DNA of 64,000 nucleotides from assembly GCF_900112085.1 (NCBI RefSeq), contig NZ_FOJY01000001.1:1-64000 (forward strand), given 5' to 3'. The position numbers were made by a program, and so were the translations under genes. The notes beneath the pieces are model-generated. The model saw nothing but the letters and a program-made list of their open reading frames with translations, did not search any database and was not told where the DNA came from. The stretch comes from Acetitomaculum ruminis DSM 5522. Its GTDB lineage: Bacteria > Bacillota > Clostridia > Lachnospirales > Lachnospiraceae. Within the stretch, counting starts at the first letter, position 1; the number at the start of each line of letters is the position of its first letter. This document shows, piece after piece, positions 1 to 9,200 of the stretch.

Positions 1-242
1 TGGTACCTCCTTAGATATAAGATTTGGCGCTGTTGTCTTCCACAGAGAATCCGGCTGTGTAATCACGTAAATAGAAACGTCAGAGCGTTAACAAACTGAT
101 TAACAGTAATAGACGAAAAGCTGTGGTCTGAGTCACCTCGTACCAGTCAGAGCTGTAATAAAATAGACACAGATCCACAGCGCCTTAATAAATATATCAG
201 ATAGAGATTAGATTACCCAGTAGAACCTGGGAGAAAGGAAAA

Positions 243-272
243 AATCCAATCATCAAAACTGATAATTGGATT
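243..272 (+). promoter_or_regulatory. Hairpin in the leader of the Fic gene
   Basis: An inverted repeat (AATCCAAT, one mismatch, ATCA, loop AAAC, TGAT, ATTGGATT) ends 12 bases before the Fic start codon. No Shine-Dalgarno sequence lies directly upstream of that ATG; the only purine-rich candidate (GAGAAAGGA, 231-239) is on the far side of the hairpin, so folding would bring it closer to the start. The rest of 1-284 shows no gene that I can support. Confidence 0.4.
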
Positions 273-284
273 ATACGTAATTAA

Positions 285-1337
285 ATGAGAAACTATAGTT
301 ACAAAGGAAAATGGGAAAAGCTACTGACTCCGGAAATAGTGAAAAAGCTAACTCTTATTAACGAGTTCAAAGGTGAGCAAAGATTATTCATTAAAGCCCA
401 CAAGGATGAATTAAAAGAACTATCAGAACTTGCAAAAATTCAGAGCACAGAGGCTTCAAATAAAATCGAAGGTATCTTTACCTCTGATGATAGATTTAAA
501 AGCTTAGCACAGGCAAAAACAACTCCGAGAAATAGAAACGAGTCAGAAATTGCAGGATATCGAGATGTGCTTAATACGATTCATGACAGTTATGAATATA
601 TACCGATTAGTGCCAGTTACTTCCTGCAGTTACATCGAGATTTATATAAATTTGTTGCAAAAAATGATGTTGGTAAGTTCAAATCCAGTGACAATATTAT
701 TCGAGAAACGGATGAAAAAGGAAATGAGCGATTAAGATTTCGCCCGGTACCGGCTTGGGAAACACCGGCTGCTATTGATGAATTATGCAAAGCCTATGCG
801 GATGCAAAAGAAGAGATTGATCCATTGATTTTAAATGCGATGTTTATTCTTGATTTCTTATGTATTCATCCATTTAATGATGGCAATGGAAGAATGAGCC
901 GATTGTTGACTTTGCTTCTTCTATATAAAACTGGATTTATAGTTGGCAAATATATCAGTATCGAAAAAATTATAGAAGAATCAAAAGAGACCTATTATGA
1001 GGTGCTTCAGGATAGTTTAGTAGGCTGGCACGAGAATGAGAATGATTATAAGCCCTTTGTTAATTATATGTTGGGAGTTATAGTAAATGCTTATAAAGAG
1101 TTTGAATCAAGGACGGAACTTGTTACAAACCCGAATCTGACAAAGTCAGATCGGATTCGAGAGATTATAAAGGATCATATTGGAACGATTACGAAGGCAG
1201 AACTTTTGGAAATGAACCCGGATATAAGTGATACAACGGTTCAGAGAACATTGGCTAAGCTTCTAAAGAATAATGATATAAAGAAAATCGGTGGTGGACG
1301 CTACACGAAGTACACATGGAATACGGAGGAACAGTAA
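285..1337 (+). CDS. Fic/DOC-family protein with C-terminal winged helix
   Basis: A 350-aa Fic-fold protein; the family transfers AMP or another nucleotide to a target hydroxyl. The catalytic motif HPFNDGNGR is complete near residues 199-207. Near residues 56-61 SNKIEG fits the inhibitory helix consensus (S/T)xxxE(G/N), so it should be an autoinhibited class II enzyme. The last ~70 residues resemble a winged helix-turn-helix, as in many free-standing bacterial Fic proteins. Its stop codon abuts the hsdM start, so it is probably translated together with the restriction-modification genes; a regulatory or defence role is inference from that context. The target is unknown. Confidence 0.88.
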   Translation: MRNYSYKGKWEKLLTPEIVKKLTLINEFKGEQRLFIKAHKDELKELSELAKIQSTEASNKIEGIFTSDDRFKSLAQAKTTPRNRNESEIAGYRDVLNTIHDSYEYIPISASYFLQLHRDLYKFVAKNDVGKFKSSDNIIRETDEKGNERLRFRPVPAWETPAAIDELCKAYADAKEEIDPLILNAMFILDFLCIHPFNDGNGRMSRLLTLLLLYKTGFIVGKYISIEKIIEESKETYYEVLQDSLVGWHENENDYKPFVNYMLGVIVNAYKEFESRTELVTNPNLTKSDRIREIIKDHIGTITKAELLEMNPDISDTTVQRTLAKLLKNNDIKKIGGGRYTKYTWNTEEQ

Positions 1338-2840
1338 ATGATTACAGGTGAATTAAAGAATAAAATCGATGGACTTTGGGATGTGTTTGCAGCAGGCGGA
1401 CTTGTAAATCCATTGGAAGTAATTGAGCAGATTACATATCTTATGTTTATCAAAGATTTGGATGATGTAGATAAAAGAAAAGAAAAAGAAAGTGCTATGC
1501 TTGGACTTCCTTATAAAAGTATCTTTGCAGGTGAAGTAAAAATTGGAGATCGTACTATCGAAGGAACACAGCTTAAATGGTCTGTATTTCATGATTTTTC
1601 AGCTGGAAGAATGTATGCGATAATGCAGGAATGGGTATTCCCATTCATTAAGAATCTTCATAGCGACAAGAATAGCACATATTCTAAATATATGGATGAT
1701 GCTATCTTTAAGTTTCCAACACCACTTCTTTTATCAAAGGTAGTAGATTCCCTGGATGAAATATATGAAATTATGAACTCTACTTTAGTCTTAGATGTTC
1801 GTGGTGATGTATATGAATATTTGCTTAATAAGATTGCATCTGCAGGAAGAAATGGTCAGTTTAGAACACCTCGTCATATCATCCGTATGATGGTAGAAAT
1901 GGTAGAGCCAAAGGCGGATGATGTGATTTGTGATCCGGCTTGTGGTACCTCAGGATTTCTTGTTTCTGCTGCAGAATACTTAAAGGAGACTAAGAAAGAA
2001 GAAATCTTTTTTGATAAAGATAAAAAGGAACATTACATGAATTCCATGTTTAATGGTTTTGATATGGATAGAACCATGCTTCGTATCGGTGCTATGAACA
2101 TGATGACACACGGTATCGACAATCCCTTTATCGAATATCGCGATAGTTTGTCTGATCAGAATGCAGACCATGATAAGTATTCATTAATCCTTGCAAATCC
2201 ACCTTTTAAAGGAAGTTTGGATGCAGATGCTGTTTCCGGGGATTTGCTTAAGGTATGTAAGACAAAAAAAACAGAGCTTTTATTCTTGGCTCTCTTCCTT
2301 CGTATGTTAAAAGTTGGTGGAAGATGTGCATGTATCGTTCCGGATGGTGTACTTTTCGGTTCATCCAAAGCACATAAGGATATTCGTAAGCAGGTTGTAG
2401 AAGAAAATAGATTAGAGGCAGTTATTTCTATGCCTTCAGGTGTGTTCAAACCATATGCCGGAGTATCTACTGCTATTCTTATCTTTACAAAGACCGGTCA
2501 TGGCGGAACAGACAATGTATGGTTCTATGATATGACTGCTGATGGTTACAGCCTGGACGATAAGCGTACACCAGTTAGTGAGAATGATATTCCAGATATT
2601 ATAGAACGTTTCAAGAATCTGGATAAAGAAATTGATAGAGAACGTACTGATAAATCATTTATGGTTCCAAAGCAGGATATCGCGGATAATGATTACGATT
2701 TATCTATCAATAAGTATAAAGAAGTAGTTTATGAGAAGATAGAGTATCCGCCAACATCTGAAATTATGGCTGATATCCGTGAAATAGAGATGGAGATTGG
2801 CAAAGAGATGGATGAGTTGGAGAAACTCCTTAATATTTAG
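1338..2840 (+). CDS. hsdM: Type I restriction-modification methyltransferase subunit HsdM
   Basis: A 500-aa N6-adenine DNA methyltransferase subunit. It has an N-terminal helical HsdM domain, then the SAM-binding region with CDPACGTSGF (about residue 200) and the catalytic motif NPPF (about residue 287). With HsdS it would methylate adenine in a split recognition site; with HsdR it forms the restriction complex. It starts immediately after the Fic stop codon and is separated from hsdS by a ~200-bp palindrome-rich insert, which is unusual because hsdM and hsdS normally touch or overlap. Length and motifs are typical and the frame is intact. Confidence 0.95.
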   Translation: MITGELKNKIDGLWDVFAAGGLVNPLEVIEQITYLMFIKDLDDVDKRKEKESAMLGLPYKSIFAGEVKIGDRTIEGTQLKWSVFHDFSAGRMYAIMQEWVFPFIKNLHSDKNSTYSKYMDDAIFKFPTPLLLSKVVDSLDEIYEIMNSTLVLDVRGDVYEYLLNKIASAGRNGQFRTPRHIIRMMVEMVEPKADDVICDPACGTSGFLVSAAEYLKETKKEEIFFDKDKKEHYMNSMFNGFDMDRTMLRIGAMNMMTHGIDNPFIEYRDSLSDQNADHDKYSLILANPPFKGSLDADAVSGDLLKVCKTKKTELLFLALFLRMLKVGGRCACIVPDGVLFGSSKAHKDIRKQVVEENRLEAVISMPSGVFKPYAGVSTAILIFTKTGHGGTDNVWFYDMTADGYSLDDKRTPVSENDIPDIIERFKNLDKEIDRERTDKSFMVPKQDIADNDYDLSINKYKEVVYEKIEYPPTSEIMADIREIEMEIGKEMDELEKLLNI

Positions 2841-2859
2841 AAAGGAAAGGCAAGTCTTA

Positions 2860-3030
2860 AACAAATTGAGATTTGTCGAGGTAACGAGGAGTGCCGTTCC
2901 AAGGTGGCATACACGCGAGGGAAGCTTGCTTACCAAAGCGTGTATGCCATCTTGGAACGATAGTCCGACAGGACGCATGAGCATGAAGCCCGAAGGGCGG
3001 AATGCGAATGGGCACGATAGGTTACCGAGT
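2860..3030 (+). repeat. Palindrome-rich insert between hsdM and hsdS
   Basis: The segment has higher GC than its neighbours and contains a long inverted repeat: 2895-2916 pairs with 2938-2959 over 22 positions, 21 Watson-Crick and one G-U, around a 21-base loop. Shorter stems follow (GTCCGACAGGAC at 2963-2974; GCCC/GGGC within 2988-2998). At its left edge, codons for KLRFVE (2863-2880) echo the central repeat of HsdS (ARFVELF). An 80-codon open frame crosses it but looks accidental. It is probably a mobile-element remnant or structured-RNA relic. Confidence 0.6.
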
Positions 3031-3042
3031 GAGGGATGATAG

Positions 3043-4137
3043 ATGGAGTATATTTTTGAAGAAGTTCTTGAAATAAAGAATGGTAAGAATCAAAAAGCTG
3101 TTGAAAACCCTGATGGTAAATATCCTATCTATGGTAGTGGTGGCATTATGGGGCATGCAGATGATTATATATGCGAACCAGATACAGTAATAATTGGTCG
3201 AAAAGGTAATATAAACAATCCTATATATGTTGATGAACCTTTTTGGAATGTAGATACTGCTTTTGGGTTACAAGCAAAAAAAGAAGTGTTAAACCCAAGG
3301 TATTTATTCTATTTTTGCAAAAAATATGATTTTGAGAAACTTAATAAAACGGTTACTATACCAAGTTTGACGAAATCAGATTTGTTAAAACTAAAAATAG
3401 CTATTCCAACTATAGATGAGCAATCTGATGTTGTAAAAAAGCTGATTAAGTTGGAAAGTGTGATTGACTTAAGAAAGCAGGAATTGAGCAAATTCGATGA
3501 ACTCATCAAAGCCCGATTTGTCGAGCTCTTTGGTGATCCTGATATTAATTCTAAAGGATGGGACGAATGTCCATTATCAGAAAAGCTTGATGTCGTCGGA
3601 GGATATGCTTTTAAAAGTGACCAGTTTGATGAAGAATATGGTGTTCCAGTTCTCCGCATAGGGAATATAAATGCAGGTTATTTCAGACCGGTTAACTTGG
3701 TATTTTGGAAAGAAGATGATGCTTTGGAAAGATATGTCATGTATCCTGGTGATTTGGTTATGTCTCTAACAGGTACTGTTGGCAAGGACGATTACGGTAA
3801 TGTATGTATCCTAGGTAACGAATACGAAAAATATTACCTTAATCAACGTAATGCTAAGCTTGAGATTAAAGATGGTATTGATAAATTCTATTTATCAGAG
3901 CTATTAAAATTTGAACAGATTAAGAAAAGATTAACTGGTATAAGTAGGGGTGTACGACAGGCCAATATTTCTAATAAAGATATTCTTAATTTAGTTGTGC
4001 CTATACCACCTATGGAGATACAAAATCAATTTGCCGAGTTTGTAAAACAAGTCGACAAATCAAAATTTGCAGTGCAGAAAGCATTGGATGAAACTCAATT
4101 ACTATTTGATAGTTTAATGCAAGAGTACTTTGGATAA
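3043..4137 (+). CDS. hsdS: Type I restriction-modification specificity subunit HsdS
   Basis: A 364-aa specificity subunit with two target-recognition domains joined by helical spacers. The first half ends in a conserved spacer (PTIDEQ at about 126-131, then a coiled coil) and the central ARFVELFGDP stretch; the second half repeats the plan, ending IPPMEIQNQFAEFV plus a coiled coil. It sets the bipartite DNA sequence recognised by HsdM and HsdR. The start has GAGGG about 7 bases upstream. Fragments similar to its central repeat lie at 2863-2880 and 5878-5904, suggesting past rearrangement of specificity cassettes (inference). Confidence 0.93.
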   Translation: MEYIFEEVLEIKNGKNQKAVENPDGKYPIYGSGGIMGHADDYICEPDTVIIGRKGNINNPIYVDEPFWNVDTAFGLQAKKEVLNPRYLFYFCKKYDFEKLNKTVTIPSLTKSDLLKLKIAIPTIDEQSDVVKKLIKLESVIDLRKQELSKFDELIKARFVELFGDPDINSKGWDECPLSEKLDVVGGYAFKSDQFDEEYGVPVLRIGNINAGYFRPVNLVFWKEDDALERYVMYPGDLVMSLTGTVGKDDYGNVCILGNEYEKYYLNQRNAKLEIKDGIDKFYLSELLKFEQIKKRLTGISRGVRQANISNKDILNLVVPIPPMEIQNQFAEFVKQVDKSKFAVQKALDETQLLFDSLMQEYFG

Positions 4138-4140
4138 ATA

Positions 4141-4402
4141 AAGACTATATAAGGATGCTAGAATCGCACGATTCAATATTATCGTGTGACGATTGAAAAA
4201 TTGTAGTTGTAAGAGAAAGACGTAAGCCCATCTTCTTGACCTGTTGGTCAAGAAGCATCGCTCGCAGGCTCGCTTAATCAAAAATAGCCCTAACTTATAC
4301 GCCTGTGGACATTGTGTAAGACGTCGAGTTGCGTATATTCGTAGCCAATGCAGTAGTGGTTGAAACAGGAAGCTCCGACTTCTATAAGTCGGAGTAGTTC
4401 AC
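4141..4402 (+). mobile_element. Decayed IS605-type right end (TnpB tail / omegaRNA-like)
   Basis: No intact gene lies between 4138 and 4541. This part reads as the worn 3' end of a TnpB-carrying IS605-family element. Near 4287-4352 a frame gives a zinc-finger-like CGHC with nearby basic residues, then frameshifts to VETGSSDFYKSE before stop. A terminal hairpin (CTCCGACTT, loop CTAT, AAGTCGGAG; 4373-4394) is followed directly by TAGTTCAC, an end type I associate with gut-Firmicute TnpB elements. Another perfect stem lies at 4233-4254 (TTCTTGACC/GGTCAAGAA). In TnpB elements this end encodes the guide RNA; here no TnpB body remains. Confidence 0.55.
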
Positions 4403-4480
4403 GATAAAAGAGTATTTGAAGAAAAAAGAATTATAACAAATTGAATGAGAATATTAAAAGTATGGAGAGGCTTGGAATTT

Positions 4481-4526
4481 AACAAATTGTTATTTGTTGC
4501 TGTAATTATATTCCAGAATAATCGAC
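4481..4526 (+). repeat. Imperfect direct repeat, left copy
   Basis: This stretch matches 5829-5874 imperfectly: both begin ACAAATT, share TTGCTG and the core TAATTATATTCCAG (4503-4516 and 5851-5864), and end ATAATNGAC. The two copies flank the HEAT-repeat and DMT-protein genes, as expected for an inserted cassette or a duplicated hsdS-region fragment. Confidence 0.5.
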
Positions 4527-4541
4527 CAGGGAGATATTGAA

Positions 4542-5147
4542 ATGAATGAATCAGAACTATATAAAGAACTTGGAATACTGACAAAGGATAAGAGCAAATG
4601 GGCAGAGAATATACAATACGTTTCATCTCTTCTCAATCATGAGTCTGCGAAGATACAGGCTAAAGCATTATGGCTGCTTGGTGAGATGGGCCTTGAATAT
4701 CCTGATTCCATTCAAGATGCAGTGCCGATGGTTGCTTCATTCTGTGATAGTGAGAATGCTCTTTTAAGGGAGCGCGCGGTAAATGCACTTGGCAGAATTG
4801 GGAGGGGCAATTACAATTTGATTGAACCATATTGGTCGGATTTGTTTCGTTTTGCCTCTGATGACGAACCTAAAGTACGCCTGAGTTTTATCTGGGCTTC
4901 TGAAAATGTTGCTACGAACACTCCGGATATTTATGAGAATCATATGTCAGTATTCGAGTCACTCCTGCATGATATTGATGACAAGGTCAGAATGGAATCT
5001 CCAGAAATTTTTCGAGTACTTGGAAAACGCAGACCGGAGTTTGTCATTCCTTATATAGAGCAATTACAAAAGATGGCGGAAACAGATAGCAATCGAGTTG
5101 TTAGGATACACAGTCTTGGAGCAATCAAGGTGACAACGTCAAAGTAA
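4542..5147 (+). CDS. HEAT-repeat protein
   Basis: A 201-aa soluble protein built from ~35-residue helical pairs with the HEAT signature (for example KIQAKALWLLGEMG, LLRERAVNALGRIG, KVRLSFIWASENVA, VVRIHSLGAIKV). HEAT arrays are protein-binding scaffolds and the partner cannot be read from sequence. It begins after CAGGGAG with good spacing. It lies inside the restriction island between hsdS and hsdR, flanked by imperfect direct repeats, so it is probably cargo rather than a subunit of the restriction enzyme. A defence or regulatory role is possible but unsupported. Confidence 0.8.
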   Translation: MNESELYKELGILTKDKSKWAENIQYVSSLLNHESAKIQAKALWLLGEMGLEYPDSIQDAVPMVASFCDSENALLRERAVNALGRIGRGNYNLIEPYWSDLFRFASDDEPKVRLSFIWASENVATNTPDIYENHMSVFESLLHDIDDKVRMESPEIFRVLGKRRPEFVIPYIEQLQKMAETDSNRVVRIHSLGAIKVTTSK

Positions 5148-5174
5148 GTTATATTTGAACGCAGTGTAAGCAAT

Positions 5175-5316
5175 CCCCCGCTTCAAAAGCGTAAGCTTTA
5201 AGCGGGGGTATAAGCTTACTAGTGTCAGAAGGGGTTAAAGCCCCTTCTGACAGGTGGCACAAAGTGCCACTGCGTTCATGAGGAAGTAGCGAAGCGGATT
5301 CCGAATGTCCGCTTTA
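5175..5316 (+). repeat. Cluster of four GC-rich hairpins containing a 64-bp repeat
   Basis: Four consecutive stem-loops: CCCCCGCTT/AAGCGGGGG (5175-5208), a perfect 12-bp stem TGTCAGAAGGGG/CCCCTTCTGACA (5223-5252), GTGGCAC AAA GTGCCAC (5254-5270) and AAGCGGA/TCCGCTT (5292-5314). The last 64 bases, 5253-5316, are identical by eye to 37551-37614 beside the broken IS200. The GC content is far above that of the flanks. The arrangement resembles REP/BIME-type palindromic elements. Confidence 0.75.
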
Positions 5317-5400
5317 AGTTAATTGCACAACTTCAAGTTTACACGGCTGGGACCCTGCCGTTATAACAGGCCAAAATACATATATAGGAGGAATATTATT

Positions 5401-5826
5401 ATGTGGAACATGATTTGGCCATTAGTGTTAATCGTCGGTTCAAACTGTTTTTACAACATCTGTACTAAATCAATGCCCGAGGGGACAAACACATTTGGCG
5501 CGCTTACGGTTACATATCTTGTCGGTGCAGTACTTTCAGCAGTACTGTTTGTGGTGAGCGTAAAACCAGCCGGCGTATTAAATGAAATCAGTAAGATAAA
5601 TTGGACTTCGTTTGTTCTTGGATTGGTAATCGTTGGATTAGAGGCGGGATATGTGTTTCTGTATCGAGCCGGATGGAAAGTTAGTAATGGAGCACTGACA
5701 GCAAACATTTGTCTTGCAATTGCCTTGATAGTTATAGGTTTTCTTCTTTATAAAGAATCCATATCTATCAAACAAGTGGCAGGAATTGTTGTATGTGGAT
5801 TTGGGCTGTTCTTAATCAATGGATAA
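5401..5826 (+). CDS. Small DMT/EamA-type membrane protein (four-helix)
   Basis: A protein of about 141 aa starting at the ATG preceded by AGGAGG; a longer frame exists upstream but lacks a ribosome site. It has four hydrophobic helices and charged loops, with a final helix (VAGIVVCGFGLFLING) typical of half-size drug/metabolite transporter family proteins, which work as dimers (EmrE-like). A conserved-looking YKESISIKQVAGI loop precedes the last helix, as in EamA domains. The substrate is unknown. It lies among hairpin debris inside the restriction island, so it was probably acquired as cargo. Confidence 0.7.
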   Translation: MWNMIWPLVLIVGSNCFYNICTKSMPEGTNTFGALTVTYLVGAVLSAVLFVVSVKPAGVLNEISKINWTSFVLGLVIVGLEAGYVFLYRAGWKVSNGALTANICLAIALIVIGFLLYKESISIKQVAGIVVCGFGLFLING

Positions 5827-5828
5827 GC

Positions 5829-5874
5829 GACAAATTCAAGTTTGCTGAAATAATTATATTCCAGCATAATAGAC
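5829..5874 (+). repeat. Imperfect direct repeat, right copy
   Basis: Partner of 4481-4526, sharing the 14-base core TAATTATATTCCAG and flanking positions. It begins at the DMT-gene stop region and runs into the hsdS-like scrap at 5878. Confidence 0.5.
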
Positions 5875-5877
5875 TAA

Positions 5878-5952
5878 GATAAACTGCGATTTGTTGAGCT
5901 CTTTAACTATTTATTTATAGTGTTACGGCATAATTGTGATGTTGCTAATTAA
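5878..5952 (+). pseudogene. HsdS-like scrap
   Basis: Read in one frame this gives DKLRFVELFNYLFIV and stops after 24 more codons. DKLRFVELF matches the central spacer of the intact HsdS (KARFVELFG), and the DNA (GATTTGTTGAGCTCTTT) is nearly the same as at 3513-3533. It looks like a fragment left by recombination between specificity genes, not a working gene. Confidence 0.45.
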
Positions 5953-5974
5953 AGTTATATATGGAGATAATAGG

Positions 5975-6157
5975 ATGAAAAATAAAGAACTTTTAAAGAG
6001 AGTAGGTTACGTTGTATTAATTTGTTTATCATTTTTTGTTGCTACATGGTATTTTTTTGAAAATAATAAAATCTGCACTATATGCTGGATTGCCATTGGT
6101 TCAAAAAATGTATATGATTTAGTCCACCGAATCAAAAATTCAAAGAAAGAAGATTAA
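5975..6157 (+). CDS. Small membrane protein, unknown
   Basis: A 60-aa protein with one clear transmembrane helix (about residues 10-27, VGYVVLICLSFFVATWYFF) and a possible second hydrophobic stretch containing a CTIC pair, ending in a basic tail. GGAG at 5963-5966 is well spaced for the ATG at 5975. I do not recognise the family. It lies between the cargo genes and hsdR; the reading frame is intact, but there is no independent proof that it is expressed. Confidence 0.4.
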   Translation: MKNKELLKRVGYVVLICLSFFVATWYFFENNKICTICWIAIGSKNVYDLVHRIKNSKKED

Positions 6158-6159
6158 GA

Positions 6160-6264
6160 AACAAATTCAAGTTTTTTGCCAGAAAGAAGTCTATAGAGGA
6201 ACTGGTAGATGAATTGGCAGAATGTTGGTTAGAGCTGGAAACGTATCGTAGTCGAGATATATAA
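6160..6264 (+). pseudogene. Short coding remnant before hsdR
   Basis: A frame without its own start codon gives NKFKFFARKKSIEELVDELA, continues for about ten residues and stops 13 bases before hsdR. The first part is reminiscent of the HsdS tail (DKSKFAVQK), and the DNA begins with the same AACAAATT seen at the other scraps of this island. The parent gene is not identified. Confidence 0.3.
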
Positions 6265-6277
6265 ATGGGGTGGTTAT

Positions 6278-9200
6278 ATGATAACAAATTTTGATTATTT
6301 AAAAAAAGAGCCAAAGTTTAACAGGTTTGCTGATGTGGCGATTTCTGCGGAGCGAATTATTCTTATGGACCCGGAGGCTAGTATTATTAACAGTCGGCGT
6401 GCTATGGAATTTGCTTTAAAATGGATGTATTCCGTTAATAAGGAACTGGAGATGCCGTATCAGGATAATCTACAGAGTTTGATGAATGCGGAAGAGTATC
6501 GCCAGATTATCGGACCGGATTTGTGGAAACGAATGGACTTTATTCGTAGATGCGGGAATAACGCTGCACATAGTAGAAAGAAACTTGGACGGGATGAGGC
6601 AATGCTTTGCCTTGAGAATCTGTTTATTTATTTGGATTATATTACTTATTGCTATTCAGATTTATATGAAGAGCGAGTATTTAATCCAAATCTTATTACG
6701 GAAAGAGTAAAGAAAGCAAAGGAAAACCGTGAACAGGCGGAAGCTACAAAAATTGAACTCCAGAAGGAAATTGAAAGATCTGCACAAAAAGATATTGATT
6801 TACAGAAGCTTTTTGAAGAGAATGAGTCTTTGAAAGAGGCTTTGTCTACCCGTCGTTTGGAAAGGCAGCAGACTTATGTTCCAAAACCTCTTGATTTATC
6901 AGAATATAAAACACGTAAGATTTATATAGATTCTATGCTCATTGATGCAGGATGGACGGAGGGCAAGGATTGGGTTAATGAGGTAGAACTTCCTGGAATG
7001 CCAAATAAATCCGAAGTCGGGTTTGCGGATTATGTTCTTTATGATGATGCCCACAAACCACTTGCTGTTGTAGAAGCAAAGCGTACTTGTGTGGATGTAG
7101 CTAAGGGGCGTCAGCAGGCAAAACTCTACGCTGATATTTTAGAAAAAGAATATGGTAGGAGACCGGTTGTATTTTTGACAAACGGTTTTGATACAAGAAT
7201 TATTGATAATCAGTATCCGGAAAGAAAAGTGGCGGAGTTTTATTCAAAGCGTGACTTGGAGAAGTTGTACAACCTTCAGTCTATGAAGACCAGTTTGAAC
7301 CATGTTTTTGTAGATAAGGAAATTGCTGGACGTTATTATCAGGAAGCTGCAATTAAAGCTGTTTGCGATAGTTTTGATGATAATAATCGAAGAAAAGCAC
7401 TTCTAGTCATGGCAACAGGTTCCGGTAAGACGAGAACTGTTATCGCTTTGTGTAAGGTTCTTTTGGATGCTGGATGGGTGAAGAATATTTTATTTCTTGC
7501 AGATCGTAATTCTTTAGTTACACAAGCAAAAAGAAGTTTTGTAAACTTGCTTCCGGATTTGTCATGTACAAACCTTTGCGAAGAGAAGGATAATTACAAT
7601 TCCCATTGTGTTTTTTCGACGTATCAGACCATGATGGGATGCATAGATTCTGTTAAGGATAAAGAAGGAAAACTTTTTACAAGCGGACACTTTGACCTTG
7701 TAATCTGTGATGAGGCACATCGTTCAATCTATAATAAGTATAAAGATATCTTTACTTACTTTGATGCTCCACTGGTAGGCCTTACGGCAACACCTAAAGA
7801 TGAGATTGATAAGAATACCTATGAAATTTTTGAACTGGATAATGGTGTACCTACATATGGATATGATTTGGCACAGGCTGTAAAGGACGGATATCTTGTT
7901 GATTATATGTCTGTAGAGACGAAATTAAAATTCATCGAACAGGGTATCAGCTATGCAGATCTTTCTGAAGAAGAGAAGGAAATCTATGAAGATACTTTTA
8001 AAGATGCATACGGAGATTTTCCTGAGAGAATTAATTCTTCAGCATTAAATACATGGCTTTTTAATGAAGATACCATTCGCCAGGTGCTTCATATTGTGAT
8101 GCGTGATGCCTTAAAGATAAATTATGGCGAGAAGATAGGTAAGACAATTATCTTTGCAAAGAATCATTCCCATGCGGAAAAGATTTTGGAAGTATTTAAT
8201 AAAGAGTATCCGAATCTTGCTAAGGGAGCAAATGGACAGGCTTTCGCAAAGGTGATTGATAACTATATGACCTATGCCCAAAGCGCAATTGATGAGTTCT
8301 CAGATGCAAAAAAACTTCCGCAGATTGCTATTTCAGTAGATATGCTTGATACCGGAATTGATGTACCGGAAGTTTTGAATCTTGTCTTCTTTAAGAAGGT
8401 TATGAGTAAAGCGAAGTTTTGGCAGATGATTGGTCGTGGTACCAGACTTTGCCCAGGACTTGTTGATGGAGAAGATAAGAGTAAATTTTATATCTTTGAT
8501 TTTTGCGGAAATTTTGAATTTTTCCGAATGGGAGAAGGACGTCCAACAGCAAATATGATTGCACTACAGGGAGCGGTATTTAATCTGGAATTCCAAATTG
8601 CGTATAAACTGCAGGATATTAATTACCAGGTGGATCGTTTGATTGAGTATCGTAATCGTTTGGTTAAAATGATGACTGGAAAGGTTAAGGAATTAAATCG
8701 CGAAAATTTTGCCGTTCGTCAGCATATTAAGTATGTGGATTTGTATTCTGTTGAGAGTAATTATCAGAATCTTTCATATGAGGATACAAAATTAGTGCGT
8801 GAAGAACTGGCACCGCTGATTTTACCAGATAATGATGAGGCGTCAGCGGTTCGTTTTGATGCATTGATATATGGGATGGAATTAGCTCAGTTGGCAGGTC
8901 GTAAGTATGGTCGTTTAAAGTCAGACTTGTATGATAAAGTAGGCGGTATTGCGTCTGTAGCGAATATTCCGCAGATTTTGGCACAGAAGGATTTGATTAC
9001 TAAGATTCTTCAAACAGATTATGTGGATCGTGCCGGCATCGATGATTTTGAACATATCAGAGAAAACTTGCGTGATTTGATGAAGTATTTGCCGAAGAAG
9101 AAATTTCGCTATGATACTGATTTCACAGATGATATTTTGGATACCCAGTGGAATGATTCTGAACTTGAAAATGATGAATTGAAGAATTATAAGGAGAAGG

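Noticed and set aside
2797-3039. 80-codon open frame between hsdM and hsdS
   Set aside because: It overlaps the hsdM end, crosses the palindromes, and has no ribosome site or protein-like character.
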